From NCBI GenBank assembly GCA_036276115.1, contig DATBEM010000029.1, forward strand, positions 6,235-70,234: a stretch of 64,000 nt of DNA, in the 5' to 3' direction. The number at the start of each line of letters is the position of its first letter. The stretch's first letter is position 1. This DNA comes from Trebonia sp036276115 (GTDB lineage: Bacteria > Actinomycetota > Actinomycetes > Streptosporangiales > Streptosporangiaceae). A model generated the notes under the pieces. The model had not been told where the DNA came from. It saw only the letters and a list, made by a program, of their open reading frames with translations, and did no database searches. Both the position numbers and the translations under genes were made by a program. Below are positions 1 through 8,079 of the stretch, in pieces.

Positions 1-1921
1 CGCCGTCGCCGAGGTCAGCCACGGCCGGCCCGAGCAGCGCCTCCTGCAGCAGCGCGCCGGCGCTCTCGAGCGTCCCGGCCGGGTCGCGGCCCGGCCGCCC
101 GCTGGCCAGGCGCTTGAGCTGCAGGCGGGCGTAGTCGAGCTCCTCGGCCGCCACCGCCGAGGCGCCGGCGACGTGCAGCCGCACCCCGGACCGGCTGACG
201 GTCACCGCGTGCAGGACCTGGTCCACCTCGACCAGCTCGACGAGCACGCCGCCGCCGAGCGCCCGGGTCAGCGCGGCCAGCGAGAACGGCGGGGCCGCGG
301 CCCCGGCCGCGCCCGGGGTGCGCAGCACGTGGTCGCGGACCGCGCGCTCCAGCCGCAGCCGGTCCCGGCGCAGCTCGGCCGCCCGGGCGGGGGAGTCGGG
401 CTCCTGGTCCAGCCGCCGCGATACCTCCCGCAGGGCGGACATGTCCTGGGCGAGCTGCTCGTCGCGGGCGATGGCGGGCGGGGTGGCGGCGGCGATGGTC
501 GCCCGCCAGCGCTCGCTCCAGGCCAGCAGCCGCCGCGCGTCGCCCGCGCCGATGGCCGCCCGCTGGCCGAGGGTCGCCAGCTCCCCGCCGTAGGCGGTCA
601 CGGCCGCCCGCATCTCGCTGGCGCCGAGCAGCTGCTGGCACCCGGCGACGACGGCGAGGCCGTGGCGGCAGGCGGCCAGCATCTGCCGCTGCTGCCCGCG
701 GGCCTGGGCCAGCAGCGCCCGCGCGAGCCAGGCCCGGCTCTGGGTCACGGCCGGCCCGGCCCGGCGCCGGGCGGCGTCGGCCAGGTGCCGCCGGGCGGCC
801 ACCCCGTTGCCGCGCAGCAGGGCCAGCCGCCCGGCCAGCAGGTGCGCCTCCGGCGACTCCTCGGCCCCCAGCGCCGCCAGCTCGCGGGCGACCGAGCAGG
901 CCAGCCGGTAGGCCGCCAGGCTGCCGTCGCCGGCGGCGTGCCGGGCCTGCACCAGGACCAGGCGGGTGCGGGCGGACCAGCGGCGCCGCCGCTGGCGGGC
1001 GAACAGCCCGGCCGCCCGCCGCGCCCGCTCGGTCGCCCCGGCCGGGTCACCGGCCGCCAGCGCGGCGGCCGCGGCCGCGTACAGCAGCTCCGCGAACTTG
1101 GTGGACGTGGCGGCGCCAGGCTCGCCCGACGTGTCCCCGGCCGCGATCGCCGCGTCCGCCCCGGCCAGCGCGTCGGCCGCCAGGCCAGCCGACAGCAGGA
1201 CCGCGCACCGGTCGATGGCCAGGTCAGGCGTGGGCGTGCCGAGGCGCCCGTACTGCTGGCCCGCCCGGGCCAAGACGACCAGCGCCTCCGGGACCCGGCC
1301 GGAGGCGGCCGCCACCAGCCCGCGGTTGTGCTGGGCGGCGGCGTGCTCCCATTCCTGCCCGAGCTCGGCGAACAGCCCCTCGGCGGCGGTGAAGTCATCA
1401 TTGGCGCGGCGGGTCAACCCCCGTTCGAGCAGCAGCAGGCCCCGGTGGCTGCGCGCCCGCGCCTCCCACAGCCGGTCGCCGTACCGGGGCACGATGGCCA
1501 CCACCTGGTTGAGATCGCGCAGCGCCTCGTCCCGGCGCCCGATGAGGGCCAGCGCGGCCGCCCGGCGCATGAGCACCTGGCCCGCCAGCGCGTCCCTGGC
1601 CAGCGCCGCCGCCTCGTTGAGGTGGGCCAGGCCCCGCCCGGTGCCCCCGGCCACGACCATGGTGAGGCCGAGGGTGGCCTGGGCGTCGGCCACCCGCTGG
1701 GCGTCCCTGGCCTCGCGGGCGAGCCGCAGCGCGAGCCGGAGCTGCGCCCGCGCGGGGCCAATGCGGCCCGTGTCGCGCAAGGCGATGCCGGCCGCCTGCC
1801 GGGCAATGGACGCCTCGGCCGGCGGCAACTCGCCGCTCAGCAGCTCTTGTGCCTGGCTAAGGGCATCATTAGGCCGGGAAAGCGCCAGGGCCAGCAGATT
1901 CGCGGTTGGCGATGTATCCAT
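1..1921 (-). CDS. TPR-CHAT domain protein, C-terminus cut by window edge
   Basis: Reads from ATG at 1921 for about 640 codons and is still open at the left edge, so it is partial. The ATG has a GAGGAAGG ribosome site about 9 nt upstream. Residues 1 to about 480 are an Ala/Leu/Arg-rich helical-repeat array (TPR-like, e.g. AELGQEWEHAAAQHNRGL). From about residue 515 (GGGVLVELVEVDQ) the start of a CHAT caspase-like domain is visible; its catalytic His and Cys would lie past the edge and cannot be checked. There is no signal peptide or membrane helix, so it is probably cytoplasmic. CHAT proteins are caspase-fold cysteine proteases often driven by repeat sensor domains. It diverges from a subtilisin-like protease across about 100 bp, which suggests a paired proteolytic module (inference). 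The helical-repeat call is firmer than the CHAT call. Confidence 0.7.
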   Translation of the reverse strand, partial: MDTSPTANLLALALSRPNDALSQAQELLSGELPPAEASIARQAAGIALRDTGRIGPARAQLRLALRLAREARDAQRVADAQATLGLTMVVAGGTGRGLAHLNEAAALARDALAGQVLMRRAAALALIGRRDEALRDLNQVVAIVPRYGDRLWEARARSHRGLLLLERGLTRRANDDFTAAEGLFAELGQEWEHAAAQHNRGLVAAASGRVPEALVVLARAGQQYGRLGTPTPDLAIDRCAVLLSAGLAADALAGADAAIAAGDTSGEPGAATSTKFAELLYAAAAAALAAGDPAGATERARRAAGLFARQRRRRWSARTRLVLVQARHAAGDGSLAAYRLACSVARELAALGAEESPEAHLLAGRLALLRGNGVAARRHLADAARRRAGPAVTQSRAWLARALLAQARGQQRQMLAACRHGLAVVAGCQQLLGASEMRAAVTAYGGELATLGQRAAIGAGDARRLLAWSERWRATIAAATPPAIARDEQLAQDMSALREVSRRLDQEPDSPARAAELRRDRLRLERAVRDHVLRTPGAAGAAAPPFSLAALTRALGGGVLVELVEVDQVLHAVTVSRSGVRLHVAGASAVAAEELDYARLQLKRLASGRPGRDPAGTLESAGALLQEALLGPAVADLGDG

Positions 1922-1944
1922 GGCACCACCACCTTCCTCTGAGC

Positions 1945-2012
1945 CTATGACAGTGATCGTGGGGGCGGCGATCGCACGGGCGGAGCACGCCGGATCAGGC
2001 TATGACGGTGAT
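1945..2012. promoter_or_regulatory. Pair of direct repeats in the CHAT/subtilisin divergent promoter
   Basis: CTATGACAGTGAT at 1945-1957 and CTATGACGGTGAT at 2000-2012 match at 12 of 13 positions and lie 55 bp apart, on either side of the 100-bp divergent promoter region. They could be operator half-sites coordinating the two proteases; this is inference from position only. Confidence 0.35.
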
Positions 2013-2023
2013 GAGGTGAGGCG

Positions 2024-3313
2024 ATGACAGCGGACCACTCGGGAACACCGCGCGACATTGCGCAGGTACAGCTCGCGCAGGCCGCATACATCCGGGAGAA
2101 TTTCCCCGACCTGGCCATTTACCCGGTCCCCGCGGCGGGCGGCCCCCAGGCCGGCGACTTCTTCTACCGCCGCGGGCACCTGATGACCCGCCGCGACGAC
2201 GCCGGCCGCGTCCTGGCGGCGCTGGGCCCGGCCGGGCCGCTGGGGGCGGGGGAGGTCACCCGGCTGGCCGGGGGCCTGGCCCACATCCGCTTCGGCCCGC
2301 ACCCGTCGGGCGACCTGGCGGCCGAGCACGAGGCCCTGTACGCGAGCCTGGCGGCCGCCCACGACCAGCTCGGCCCGGGCGTCGTGTCGCCCGACCACCT
2401 GGTGTTCGTCACCCCCGCGGGCTTCTGCCCGGCCACCGAGCCCGACTTCGTGCCCGCCGACGCGGCGCCCAGCCCGCCGGTGTCGCCGAGCACCTGCTGC
2501 ACCGGCGCCGGGGTGCGGGTGGCGGTGGTCGACACGGGCCTCATCCCCGACGCCCCGGCCCGGCACCCGTGGCTGGCCGGGGTGACCGGGGACGAGGACC
2601 TGGAGGTGTCGGAGGGGGCGTCGCTGGTCCGCTACGGCGGCCACGGGACCTTCATCGCCAGCATCATCCGGGCGATGGCCCCGCAGGCCGAGGTGCGGGT
2701 GCACCGCCTGTTCGAGCGGGCGGGCGCCATCTACGAGAGTGAGCTGGTCCGCGCCCTGGACGAGGTGATGGCGTGGAGCCCGGACGTGATCAGCCTCTCG
2801 GCCGGGACGCACACCTGGCGCCACCATGGCCTGCTCAGCTTCTCCTCGTTCGTGGCCGGGCCGCTGCGCGCCCGCGGCGACCAGGCGGTGCTGGTGGCGG
2901 CGGCGGGCAACGACGGCCAGGACTGGAAGTTCTCGCCCGCCGAGCTGGACGGCGTCATCGGGGTGGGGGCGCTGAACCGGGAGCTGACCGGGCGCGCGTG
3001 GTTCTCCGACTACGGCGACTGGGTCAGCGTCTACGCGCCGGGGGAGGACCTCGTGCACGCCTTCGCCCGCGGCGCCTACACCTACATGGAGCGCCCCGAG
3101 CCGGGCAAGGCGCAGTTCGAGGGCATGGCCCGGTGGAGCGGCACCTCGTTCGCCACCCCGGTCGTGGCCGGCCTGATCGCCGCCCGCGTGTCCGGTACCG
3201 GGCAAAGCCCCCGCGCGGCCGCCAGCGACCTGCTTGAGCTGGCGGCCGCCCAGGCCCTGGCGGGCCTCGGCCCGGTCCTGCTGCCGGGCGACGGCTGCCC
3301 GCACCAGCGGTAA
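2024..3313 (+). CDS. Cytoplasmic S8 (subtilisin-like) serine protease
   Basis: 429 residues from ATG 2024, with ribosome site GAGGTGAG at 2013-2020. The S8 catalytic triad is complete: Asp170 in VAVVDTG, His207 in GGHGTFIAS and Ser375 in GTSFATPVVAG; Asn297 in AAAGNDG fits the oxyanion hole. Residues 1-160 form an N-terminal region of unknown function before the protease domain. There is no Sec/Tat signal and no membrane segment, unlike secreted subtilisins or mycosins, so it should act inside the cell. It is divergent from the TPR-CHAT gene. The substrate is unknown; the context suggests a partner or target of the CHAT protein (inference). The S8 assignment is secure. Confidence 0.9.
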   Translation: MTADHSGTPRDIAQVQLAQAAYIRENFPDLAIYPVPAAGGPQAGDFFYRRGHLMTRRDDAGRVLAALGPAGPLGAGEVTRLAGGLAHIRFGPHPSGDLAAEHEALYASLAAAHDQLGPGVVSPDHLVFVTPAGFCPATEPDFVPADAAPSPPVSPSTCCTGAGVRVAVVDTGLIPDAPARHPWLAGVTGDEDLEVSEGASLVRYGGHGTFIASIIRAMAPQAEVRVHRLFERAGAIYESELVRALDEVMAWSPDVISLSAGTHTWRHHGLLSFSSFVAGPLRARGDQAVLVAAAGNDGQDWKFSPAELDGVIGVGALNRELTGRAWFSDYGDWVSVYAPGEDLVHAFARGAYTYMERPEPGKAQFEGMARWSGTSFATPVVAGLIAARVSGTGQSPRAAASDLLELAAAQALAGLGPVLLPGDGCPHQR

Positions 3314-3367
3314 CCACGAGCCGCTGGCCAGCCGCGCGGCTGGCCAGCGACCCGGGCGCGGCTGCCG

Positions 3368-4951
3368 CTAGTGCGCGACCTGCGCCTTGCCCGCCTCGCC
3401 CGCCGCCGGGGCGCCCGCCCCGGACGGCGCGGCTGGTGCGGCCGGTGCGTGCTCGCGCTTGACGAAGTCCTTGGTCCGGATCAGCAGCAGGGCGCACACC
3501 CCGCCCGCCAGCGCCAGCCCGGCGGTCACGTAGAGCAGGTCGTTGAAGGCGGCGGCGAAGCTGGAGCGCAGCGCCACCTGCGTCGCGGGCCGGGCGGCGG
3601 CGGGCAGCGAGCCGAGCAGCTGCCCGATCGTGCCCTGCCGGACCTGGACCGAGATCGCCGCGGCCGAGCCCGCCAGCGACCGCGGCAGCGACGTGGCCAG
3701 GTGGCCCTGGAGCTGCGCGGCGAAGATCGTGCCGAGCGCGGCGATGCCGGTCGCGATGCCGATCTGCCGGAACGTGGTGTTGGCGCCCGAGGCCATGCCC
3801 GACCGCTGCGGCGGCACCACCCCGATCGCGGTGGACGCCAGCGGCGGGTTCACCAGCCCCGAGCCGAGCCCGGCGACGATGAACCCCGGGATCAGGTGGG
3901 TCCAGGAGCTGGTCCCGGAGACGCCCGCCATCAGCAGCAGGCCCGCGCCGACTAGCAGCAGGCCCGGCCCGATGAGCCAGCGGACCGCGATCCGCTCGCT
4001 CAAGGTGCCCGCCGTGTTGGAGACGACCAGCGTCGCCAGCGTGATGATGGAGATCCGCAGTCCCGCCCCCTGGGCGGAGTAGCCGAGGATGTCCTCCAGA
4101 TAGACCGTCAGGTACAGCATCATCGCGTACAGCGACCCGTTCATCGCGAACGCCGCGATCGACCCGCCCGCGAACGTCGGCACCCGCAGCAGCGACAGGC
4201 TGAACATCGGGTTCGCGATCTTCCCCTCGACCACCACGAACGCCGCCAGCAGGGCGACCCCGGCCGCCAGGCAGGCGATGACGCCGGCGTTGGACCAGGA
4301 GGTCTCGCTCGCGCGGATCAGCCCGTAGATCCCGGCGACGAGCCCCCCGGTCAGCAGCCCGAACCCGGCCCAGTCCAGCGGCGCCGGCTTCGGCGAGCGC
4401 GACTCCTCCACCCGCCAGAGGGTGACCACCAGCGCGAACACGCCGATCGGGACGTTGACCAGGAAGATGCCCCGCCAGTCCCAGTTCGTCGTGATCAGCC
4501 CGCCCAGCGACGGGCCGAGCGCGGTCGCCACCCCGGCGATCGTGCCCCACACCCCGAACGCCGTCCCCCGGTCCTTGCCCCGGAAGCTATGCCCCAGCAG
4601 CGCCAGCGCGGTCGCGAACATCATCGCGCCCCCGACGCCCTGGCCGCTGCGGGAGACGATCAGCATCAGCGGATCCTGCGCGAGGCCGCACAACAGCGAC
4701 CCGAGCGTGAACACCACCACGCCGGTCGCGAATACCCGCCGGCGGCCGAACCGGTCCGCCAGCACGCCCGAGGTCATCAGCAGCACGGCGAGGGTCAGCG
4801 CGTACGCGTCCAGCGTCCACTGCACGTCGCTGAACGACGCGTGCAGCCCCGTCTGGATCGCCGGCTGCGCCACGGTGACGACCGTGACGTCGAGCAGCAG
4901 CATGAAGCTGCCGGTGCAGACCGCCAGCAGGGTCCACCATTTCTTGTCCAT
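3368..4951 (-). CDS. MFS drug/proton antiporter, DHA2 (14-TMS) family
   Basis: 527 residues from ATG 4951. Hydrophobic segments repeat through the whole protein as in the 14-helix DHA2 (EmrB/QacA) exporters. The N-terminus (LLDVTVVTVAQPAI) is the family's helix 1 motif, GVLADRFGRRRVFA is the loop 2-3 motif A, and ALGPSLGGLI in helix 5 is motif C of antiporters. The tail (about 40 residues) is Ala/Pro/Gly-rich and ends in AQVAH. It is divergent from an Lrp/AsnC-type regulator 112 bp away, the usual layout of a regulator controlling its own exporter. The substrate cannot be read from sequence. It lies 45 kb from the siderophore operon, so it need not be that operon's missing exporter. Confidence 0.93.
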   Translation of the reverse strand: MDKKWWTLLAVCTGSFMLLLDVTVVTVAQPAIQTGLHASFSDVQWTLDAYALTLAVLLMTSGVLADRFGRRRVFATGVVVFTLGSLLCGLAQDPLMLIVSRSGQGVGGAMMFATALALLGHSFRGKDRGTAFGVWGTIAGVATALGPSLGGLITTNWDWRGIFLVNVPIGVFALVVTLWRVEESRSPKPAPLDWAGFGLLTGGLVAGIYGLIRASETSWSNAGVIACLAAGVALLAAFVVVEGKIANPMFSLSLLRVPTFAGGSIAAFAMNGSLYAMMLYLTVYLEDILGYSAQGAGLRISIITLATLVVSNTAGTLSERIAVRWLIGPGLLLVGAGLLLMAGVSGTSSWTHLIPGFIVAGLGSGLVNPPLASTAIGVVPPQRSGMASGANTTFRQIGIATGIAALGTIFAAQLQGHLATSLPRSLAGSAAAISVQVRQGTIGQLLGSLPAAARPATQVALRSSFAAAFNDLLYVTAGLALAGGVCALLLIRTKDFVKREHAPAAPAAPSGAGAPAAGEAGKAQVAH

Positions 4952-5062
4952 GACCTTGGTGCTCCTTTAGATGTCGTCATCAGCTATGGTGCCTTGAGTG
5001 GTCCTCTAGCCCCAACTTCTGGATTGTTTGCGCCGGATCCCGACATCAGGAGGCGGCCAGCC

Positions 5063-6073
5063 GTGGAAAGCTATCAGCCCGACGCCGTCGATAAGCAACT
5101 TGTCCACGCTCTGGTCACTGCCCCCCGGGCCTCGTTCAAGCAGCTCGCCGACGTGCTCGGGGTCTCTGACCAGACGATCTCGCGGCGCTACCGCAGGCTC
5201 GCCGCGACCATGGGCCTGCGGGTCAGCGGCGTCATCAACGGGGGCCGGCTCGGCTGGGTCGACTGGTACGTCCGGCTGCAGGTCACCCCCGGCAGCGCCG
5301 ACGCCCTCGCCGACGCGCTGGCCCGGCGGCCGGACACCCGCTGGGTCAACCTCGCCTCGGGCGGCACCGAGGTCTCCTCCATCCTCCAGGCCCGCACCGA
5401 CGAGCAGCGCAACGACCTGTTCCTGCGCGGGCTGCCGGGCAGCCGCCGGGTCACCCAGATGACCGCCCAGGCCGTCTTGCGCACCTTCACGCGGGTGGAA
5501 TGGCACGGGCTGACCCGCAGCACCCTGACCGGCGAGCAGGTGACGGCCCTGCGCGCCATCGCCTCGGTGTCGCCCGGGACCGGCCCGCAGTACCCCGTGA
5601 GCAGCGACCCCGTGACCTTGCGGCCCGGCGACGACGTGCTGCTGGCCGAGCTCACCGGCGACGGCCGCGCCGCCAACGCCGCGCTGGCGGCCACCCTGCA
5701 CTGGCATGAGTCGACCGTCCGCCGCCGGATCGAGGAGCTCCAGCAGCAGGAGGTGCTGTACTTCGACGTGGACGTGAACAGCGAGCTGTTCCTCGGCGTC
5801 GGCCTCGTGGCGATGCTGTGGCTGGCGGTCGAGCCCGCCCACCTGGAGCACGCGGGCCGGGCGCTGGCCGGGCACCCGGAGATCCCGTTCGCCGCCGCCA
5901 CCACCGGCCCGACCAACCTGGCCGCCAGCGCCGTGTTCCGCGACACCCGGCACATGTACGAGTACCTCACCACCAGCCTCGGCGGCCTGCCCGGCATCCG
6001 CGCGGTCGAGACCGCCCCCATCATCGGCCGCGTCAAGCAGACCGCGGCCGGCGCCTTCCCCGGCCGCCTCTAA
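5063..6073 (+). CDS. Tandem Lrp/AsnC-family transcriptional regulator
   Basis: 336 residues from GTG 5063, chosen because AGGAGG (5048-5053) sits 9 nt upstream. It has two AsnC-type winged-helix domains. The first is residues 1-50 (DKQLVHALVTAPRASFKQLA, then VSDQTISRRYRRL). The second is around residues 190-235 (DVLLAELTGDGRAANAALA, then ESTVRRRIEELQQQ). Each is followed by a ligand-binding/dimerisation segment, giving the double-length AsnC layout common in actinobacteria. It is probably the regulator of the divergent DHA2 exporter (inference from the shared 112-bp intergenic region). The ligand is unknown. Confidence 0.9.
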   Translation: MESYQPDAVDKQLVHALVTAPRASFKQLADVLGVSDQTISRRYRRLAATMGLRVSGVINGGRLGWVDWYVRLQVTPGSADALADALARRPDTRWVNLASGGTEVSSILQARTDEQRNDLFLRGLPGSRRVTQMTAQAVLRTFTRVEWHGLTRSTLTGEQVTALRAIASVSPGTGPQYPVSSDPVTLRPGDDVLLAELTGDGRAANAALAATLHWHESTVRRRIEELQQQEVLYFDVDVNSELFLGVGLVAMLWLAVEPAHLEHAGRALAGHPEIPFAAATTGPTNLAASAVFRDTRHMYEYLTTSLGGLPGIRAVETAPIIGRVKQTAAGAFPGRL

Positions 6074-6105
6074 GGCGCCGGCCGCCTCTAGGTCGCCGTG
6101 CGCTT

Positions 6106-6912
6106 CTAGGTCGACAGCGCCGCCGCCCCCCGCCGCAGCTTCGCCCCGCCGATGTCGGCCTTCTGCCCCTCGGCGTAGCCGCTGGAGTAGCCGTTGCCGC
6201 TGTAGGTCACCCGGGCCTGGCGGGTGCGCGGGTAGGCCCGCCGGGCCGAGTCGCGGATCGTCTCCGAGCGGTCGGCCAGGACCAGCGCGGTCGACGGCCC
6301 GCCGTCCCCGGCCGCCGCCTGCTCCCGGTCGGCGGCGGTGGCGGCGTCCCGCTCGGCCTCGCGCACCCGGGCGACGACGGCGGTGGCGAACCCCAGCATC
6401 CACGACCGGCGCCACGCCTTGGCCCGGGCCGCCGCCAGCGGCACCTCCTGCTGCGCCAGCCCGCGCGCCATCTGCACCAGCAGCGAGGTGAACAAGATGT
6501 CGGCCCGCTCGATGTCGCTCGCGTAGCCGAACATGTGCACCCGCGCGCCCGGCTCGGGCCGCCGCAGCAGCACGCACTGGCAGCGCAGGGCGCCGGCCAG
6601 GCCCGACAATAGGTGCGCCTTGACCGCCGCCCACGGGTTGCCCAGGTCGAACACCTGGTTCGCGGGCTGGTCGGTCTCCGGGTGCAGCGCCCCCAGGCGG
6701 GCCCGGTCGATGCCGTAGCGGGCCATCAGCTCGGCCGCCTTGGCGGTCAGCGCCTCCGCCTCGGGCAGCGTGACGCCGTCCCCCTCGGCCTTGGCCAGCA
6801 GCTTGCGCACGCGGTCAAGCAGTTCATCGGACGGCCCGGTCTGCACTGGCTGCCTCCCGGCGGGGGATCGGGGCAAGCTTGATGCCACCAGCATACGGCC
6901 GCCCCCTGACAT
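6106..6912 (-). CDS. DUF2786 domain protein
   Basis: 268 residues. Residues about 29-70 (ELLDRVRKLLAKAEG, then EAEALTAKAAELMARYGID) match the N-terminal DUF2786 helical motif, and the rest fits the conserved region usually found with it, ending in a Tyr/Gly-rich tail (YSSGYAEGQKADIGG). No enzymatic residues are recognisable. The function of the family is unknown; many members are phage- or plasmid-linked, but this copy sits beside rpe in an ordinary neighbourhood. The start is uncertain: ATG 6912 gives a 28-residue lead before the domain, and ATG 6894 is also in frame. Confidence 0.75.
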   Translation of the reverse strand: MSGGGRMLVASSLPRSPAGRQPVQTGPSDELLDRVRKLLAKAEGDGVTLPEAEALTAKAAELMARYGIDRARLGALHPETDQPANQVFDLGNPWAAVKAHLLSGLAGALRCQCVLLRRPEPGARVHMFGYASDIERADILFTSLLVQMARGLAQQEVPLAAARAKAWRRSWMLGFATAVVARVREAERDAATAADREQAAAGDGGPSTALVLADRSETIRDSARRAYPRTRQARVTYSGNGYSSGYAEGQKADIGGAKLRRGAAALST

Positions 6913-6931
6913 TCGGCCCCGGCCCGCGCCC

Positions 6932-6937
6932 TACACT
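6932..6937 (+). promoter_or_regulatory. Putative -10 element of rpe (leaderless)
   Basis: TACACT matches the TAnnnT -10 consensus and ends 10 nt before the rpe ATG at 6948. No ribosome site lies in between, so the transcript probably starts at or within a few bases of the ATG. Confidence 0.45.
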
Positions 6938-6947
6938 GGGCGGCGTC

Positions 6948-7634
6948 ATGGCCGTTCAGATCTCACCCAGCATCTTGTCCGCCGACTTCGCGCGGCTGGC
7001 CGAGGAGGCCGCCGCCGTCGCCCCGGCCGCCGACTGGCTGCACGTCGACGTGATGGACTACCACTTCGTGCCGAACCTCACGCTCGGCCTGCCGGTCGTC
7101 GAGGCGCTGCTCAAGCACGCCAGCACCCCGGTCGACTGCCACCTCATGATCGCCGACCCCGACCGGTGGGCTCCCGGCTACGCCGAGGCGGGGGCCGGCA
7201 GCGTGACCGTGCACGCCGAGGCGACCAGGGCCCCCGTCCGCACGCTGCGGGCGATCCGGTCGGCCGGCGCCCGCGCGGGCCTCGCGGTCAACCCCGGCAC
7301 CCCGGTCGACCCCTACGCGGACCTGCTCCCCGAGATCGACATGCTGCTGCTGATGACCGTCGAGCCCGGCTTCGGCGGCCAGAAGTTCCTCGACATGGTC
7401 TTGCCCAAGCTGCGCCGCGCCCGGGACATGGTCAGCGCCCGCGGCGGCGAGGTCTGGCTGCAGGTCGACGGCGGGGTCAGCGCCGACACGATCGAGCGCT
7501 GCGCCCAGGCCGGCGCGGACGTGTTCGTGGCCGGCTCGGCCGTCTACGGCGCCGACGACCCGGCCGAGGCGATCCGCACCCTGCGGGCCGCGGCCGAGCG
7601 GGCGACCGCGTCCGCCCCCTGGCGGGCGCACTAG
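6948..7634 (+). CDS. rpe: Ribulose-phosphate 3-epimerase
   Basis: 228 residues from ATG 6948 (MAVQISPSILSADFARL). It interconverts D-ribulose 5-phosphate and D-xylulose 5-phosphate in the pentose phosphate pathway and is cytosolic. The TIM-barrel metal and catalytic signatures are all present: LSADF near the N-terminus, HVDVMDYHFVPNLTLG, DCHLMI, MTVEPGFGGQKF, and QVDGGVSADTI carrying the second catalytic Asp. Length is normal for the family. In many actinobacteria rpe lies next to the riboflavin genes; here the rib operon is 19 kb away. An upstream frame exists, but the family start and the TACACT -10 favour 6948. Confidence 0.96.
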   Translation: MAVQISPSILSADFARLAEEAAAVAPAADWLHVDVMDYHFVPNLTLGLPVVEALLKHASTPVDCHLMIADPDRWAPGYAEAGAGSVTVHAEATRAPVRTLRAIRSAGARAGLAVNPGTPVDPYADLLPEIDMLLLMTVEPGFGGQKFLDMVLPKLRRARDMVSARGGEVWLQVDGGVSADTIERCAQAGADVFVAGSAVYGADDPAEAIRTLRAAAERATASAPWRAH

Positions 7635-7662
7635 CCCCCGCCGGCGACGGCGCCGCTTTCCC

Positions 7663-7730
7663 GCTAGCACTGCTTTCCGGCTAGCACTGCTTTCCCGCTA
7701 GCACTGCTTTCCGGCTAGCACCCGCTTCCT
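7663..7730. repeat. 17-bp tandem repeat, four copies
   Basis: GCTAGCACTGCTTTCC-type units begin at 7663, 7680, 7697 and 7714, an exact 17-bp period, directly downstream of rpe. They have no coding role and the purpose is unknown. The rest of the 445-bp gap 7635-8079 holds no convincing gene. Confidence 0.8.
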
Positions 7731-7838
7731 GGCGGGCGCGGCGCGTCCTCGCCCGAGGGCCCCGGTGGCAGCGCTGCTTTTTCGGCCCGGTGTTTTTCTT
7801 CAGGAGCTCTCCGCCTGTCCGGGCCGCCGCCGCGCGGC

Positions 7839-7893
7839 CGCCAGCCCGGCAGTCCGCCAGCCCGGCAGTCCGCCAGCCCGGCAGGCAGGCCGG
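7839..7893. repeat. 16-bp tandem repeat, about three copies
   Basis: CCGCCAGCCCGGCAGT-type units repeat from about 7839 with a 16-bp period and end in a degenerate GGCAGGCAGG tail. Noncoding spacer between rpe and the glycosyltransferase gene. Confidence 0.6.
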
Positions 7894-7918
7894 CCGGCTA
7901 CCGGGCGGGCACCGCGAT

Positions 7919-7964
7919 GATTGCCGTCGATTTGACGCACATATGAGTCCAATCGACGGCAGTC
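7919..7964. promoter_or_regulatory. Long inverted repeat in noncoding spacer
   Basis: Arms GATTGCCGTCGATT (7919-7932) and AATCGACGGCAGTC (7951-7964) are inverted copies with one mismatch, separated by 18 bp that contain a CATATG centre. No T-run follows, so it does not look like a terminator. It could be an operator or a processed RNA hairpin. Confidence 0.5.
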
Positions 7965-8079
7965 CATGCTCTCGAACCTGATAACAGCAAGAGGCGCTAC
8001 TCGGGCCGCCCTGCCTGCTGGCCGCCGCCGCGCGGGCGGCCCGGCCCTCAGCCGGGGTGGCGCTGAGCCGGGTCCCGGC

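Noticed and set aside
173..1942. Long open frame on the plus strand opposite the TPR-CHAT gene
   Set aside because: Composition is Pro/Gly/Arg/Gln noise typical of the reverse frame of a GC-rich gene; the minus strand gives an ordinary helical-repeat protein with a ribosome site.
3368..4951. DHA2 exporter as the missing siderophore exporter
   Set aside because: It is 45 kb from the operon, has no iron box and is divergent from an Lrp/AsnC regulator; the link would be guesswork.
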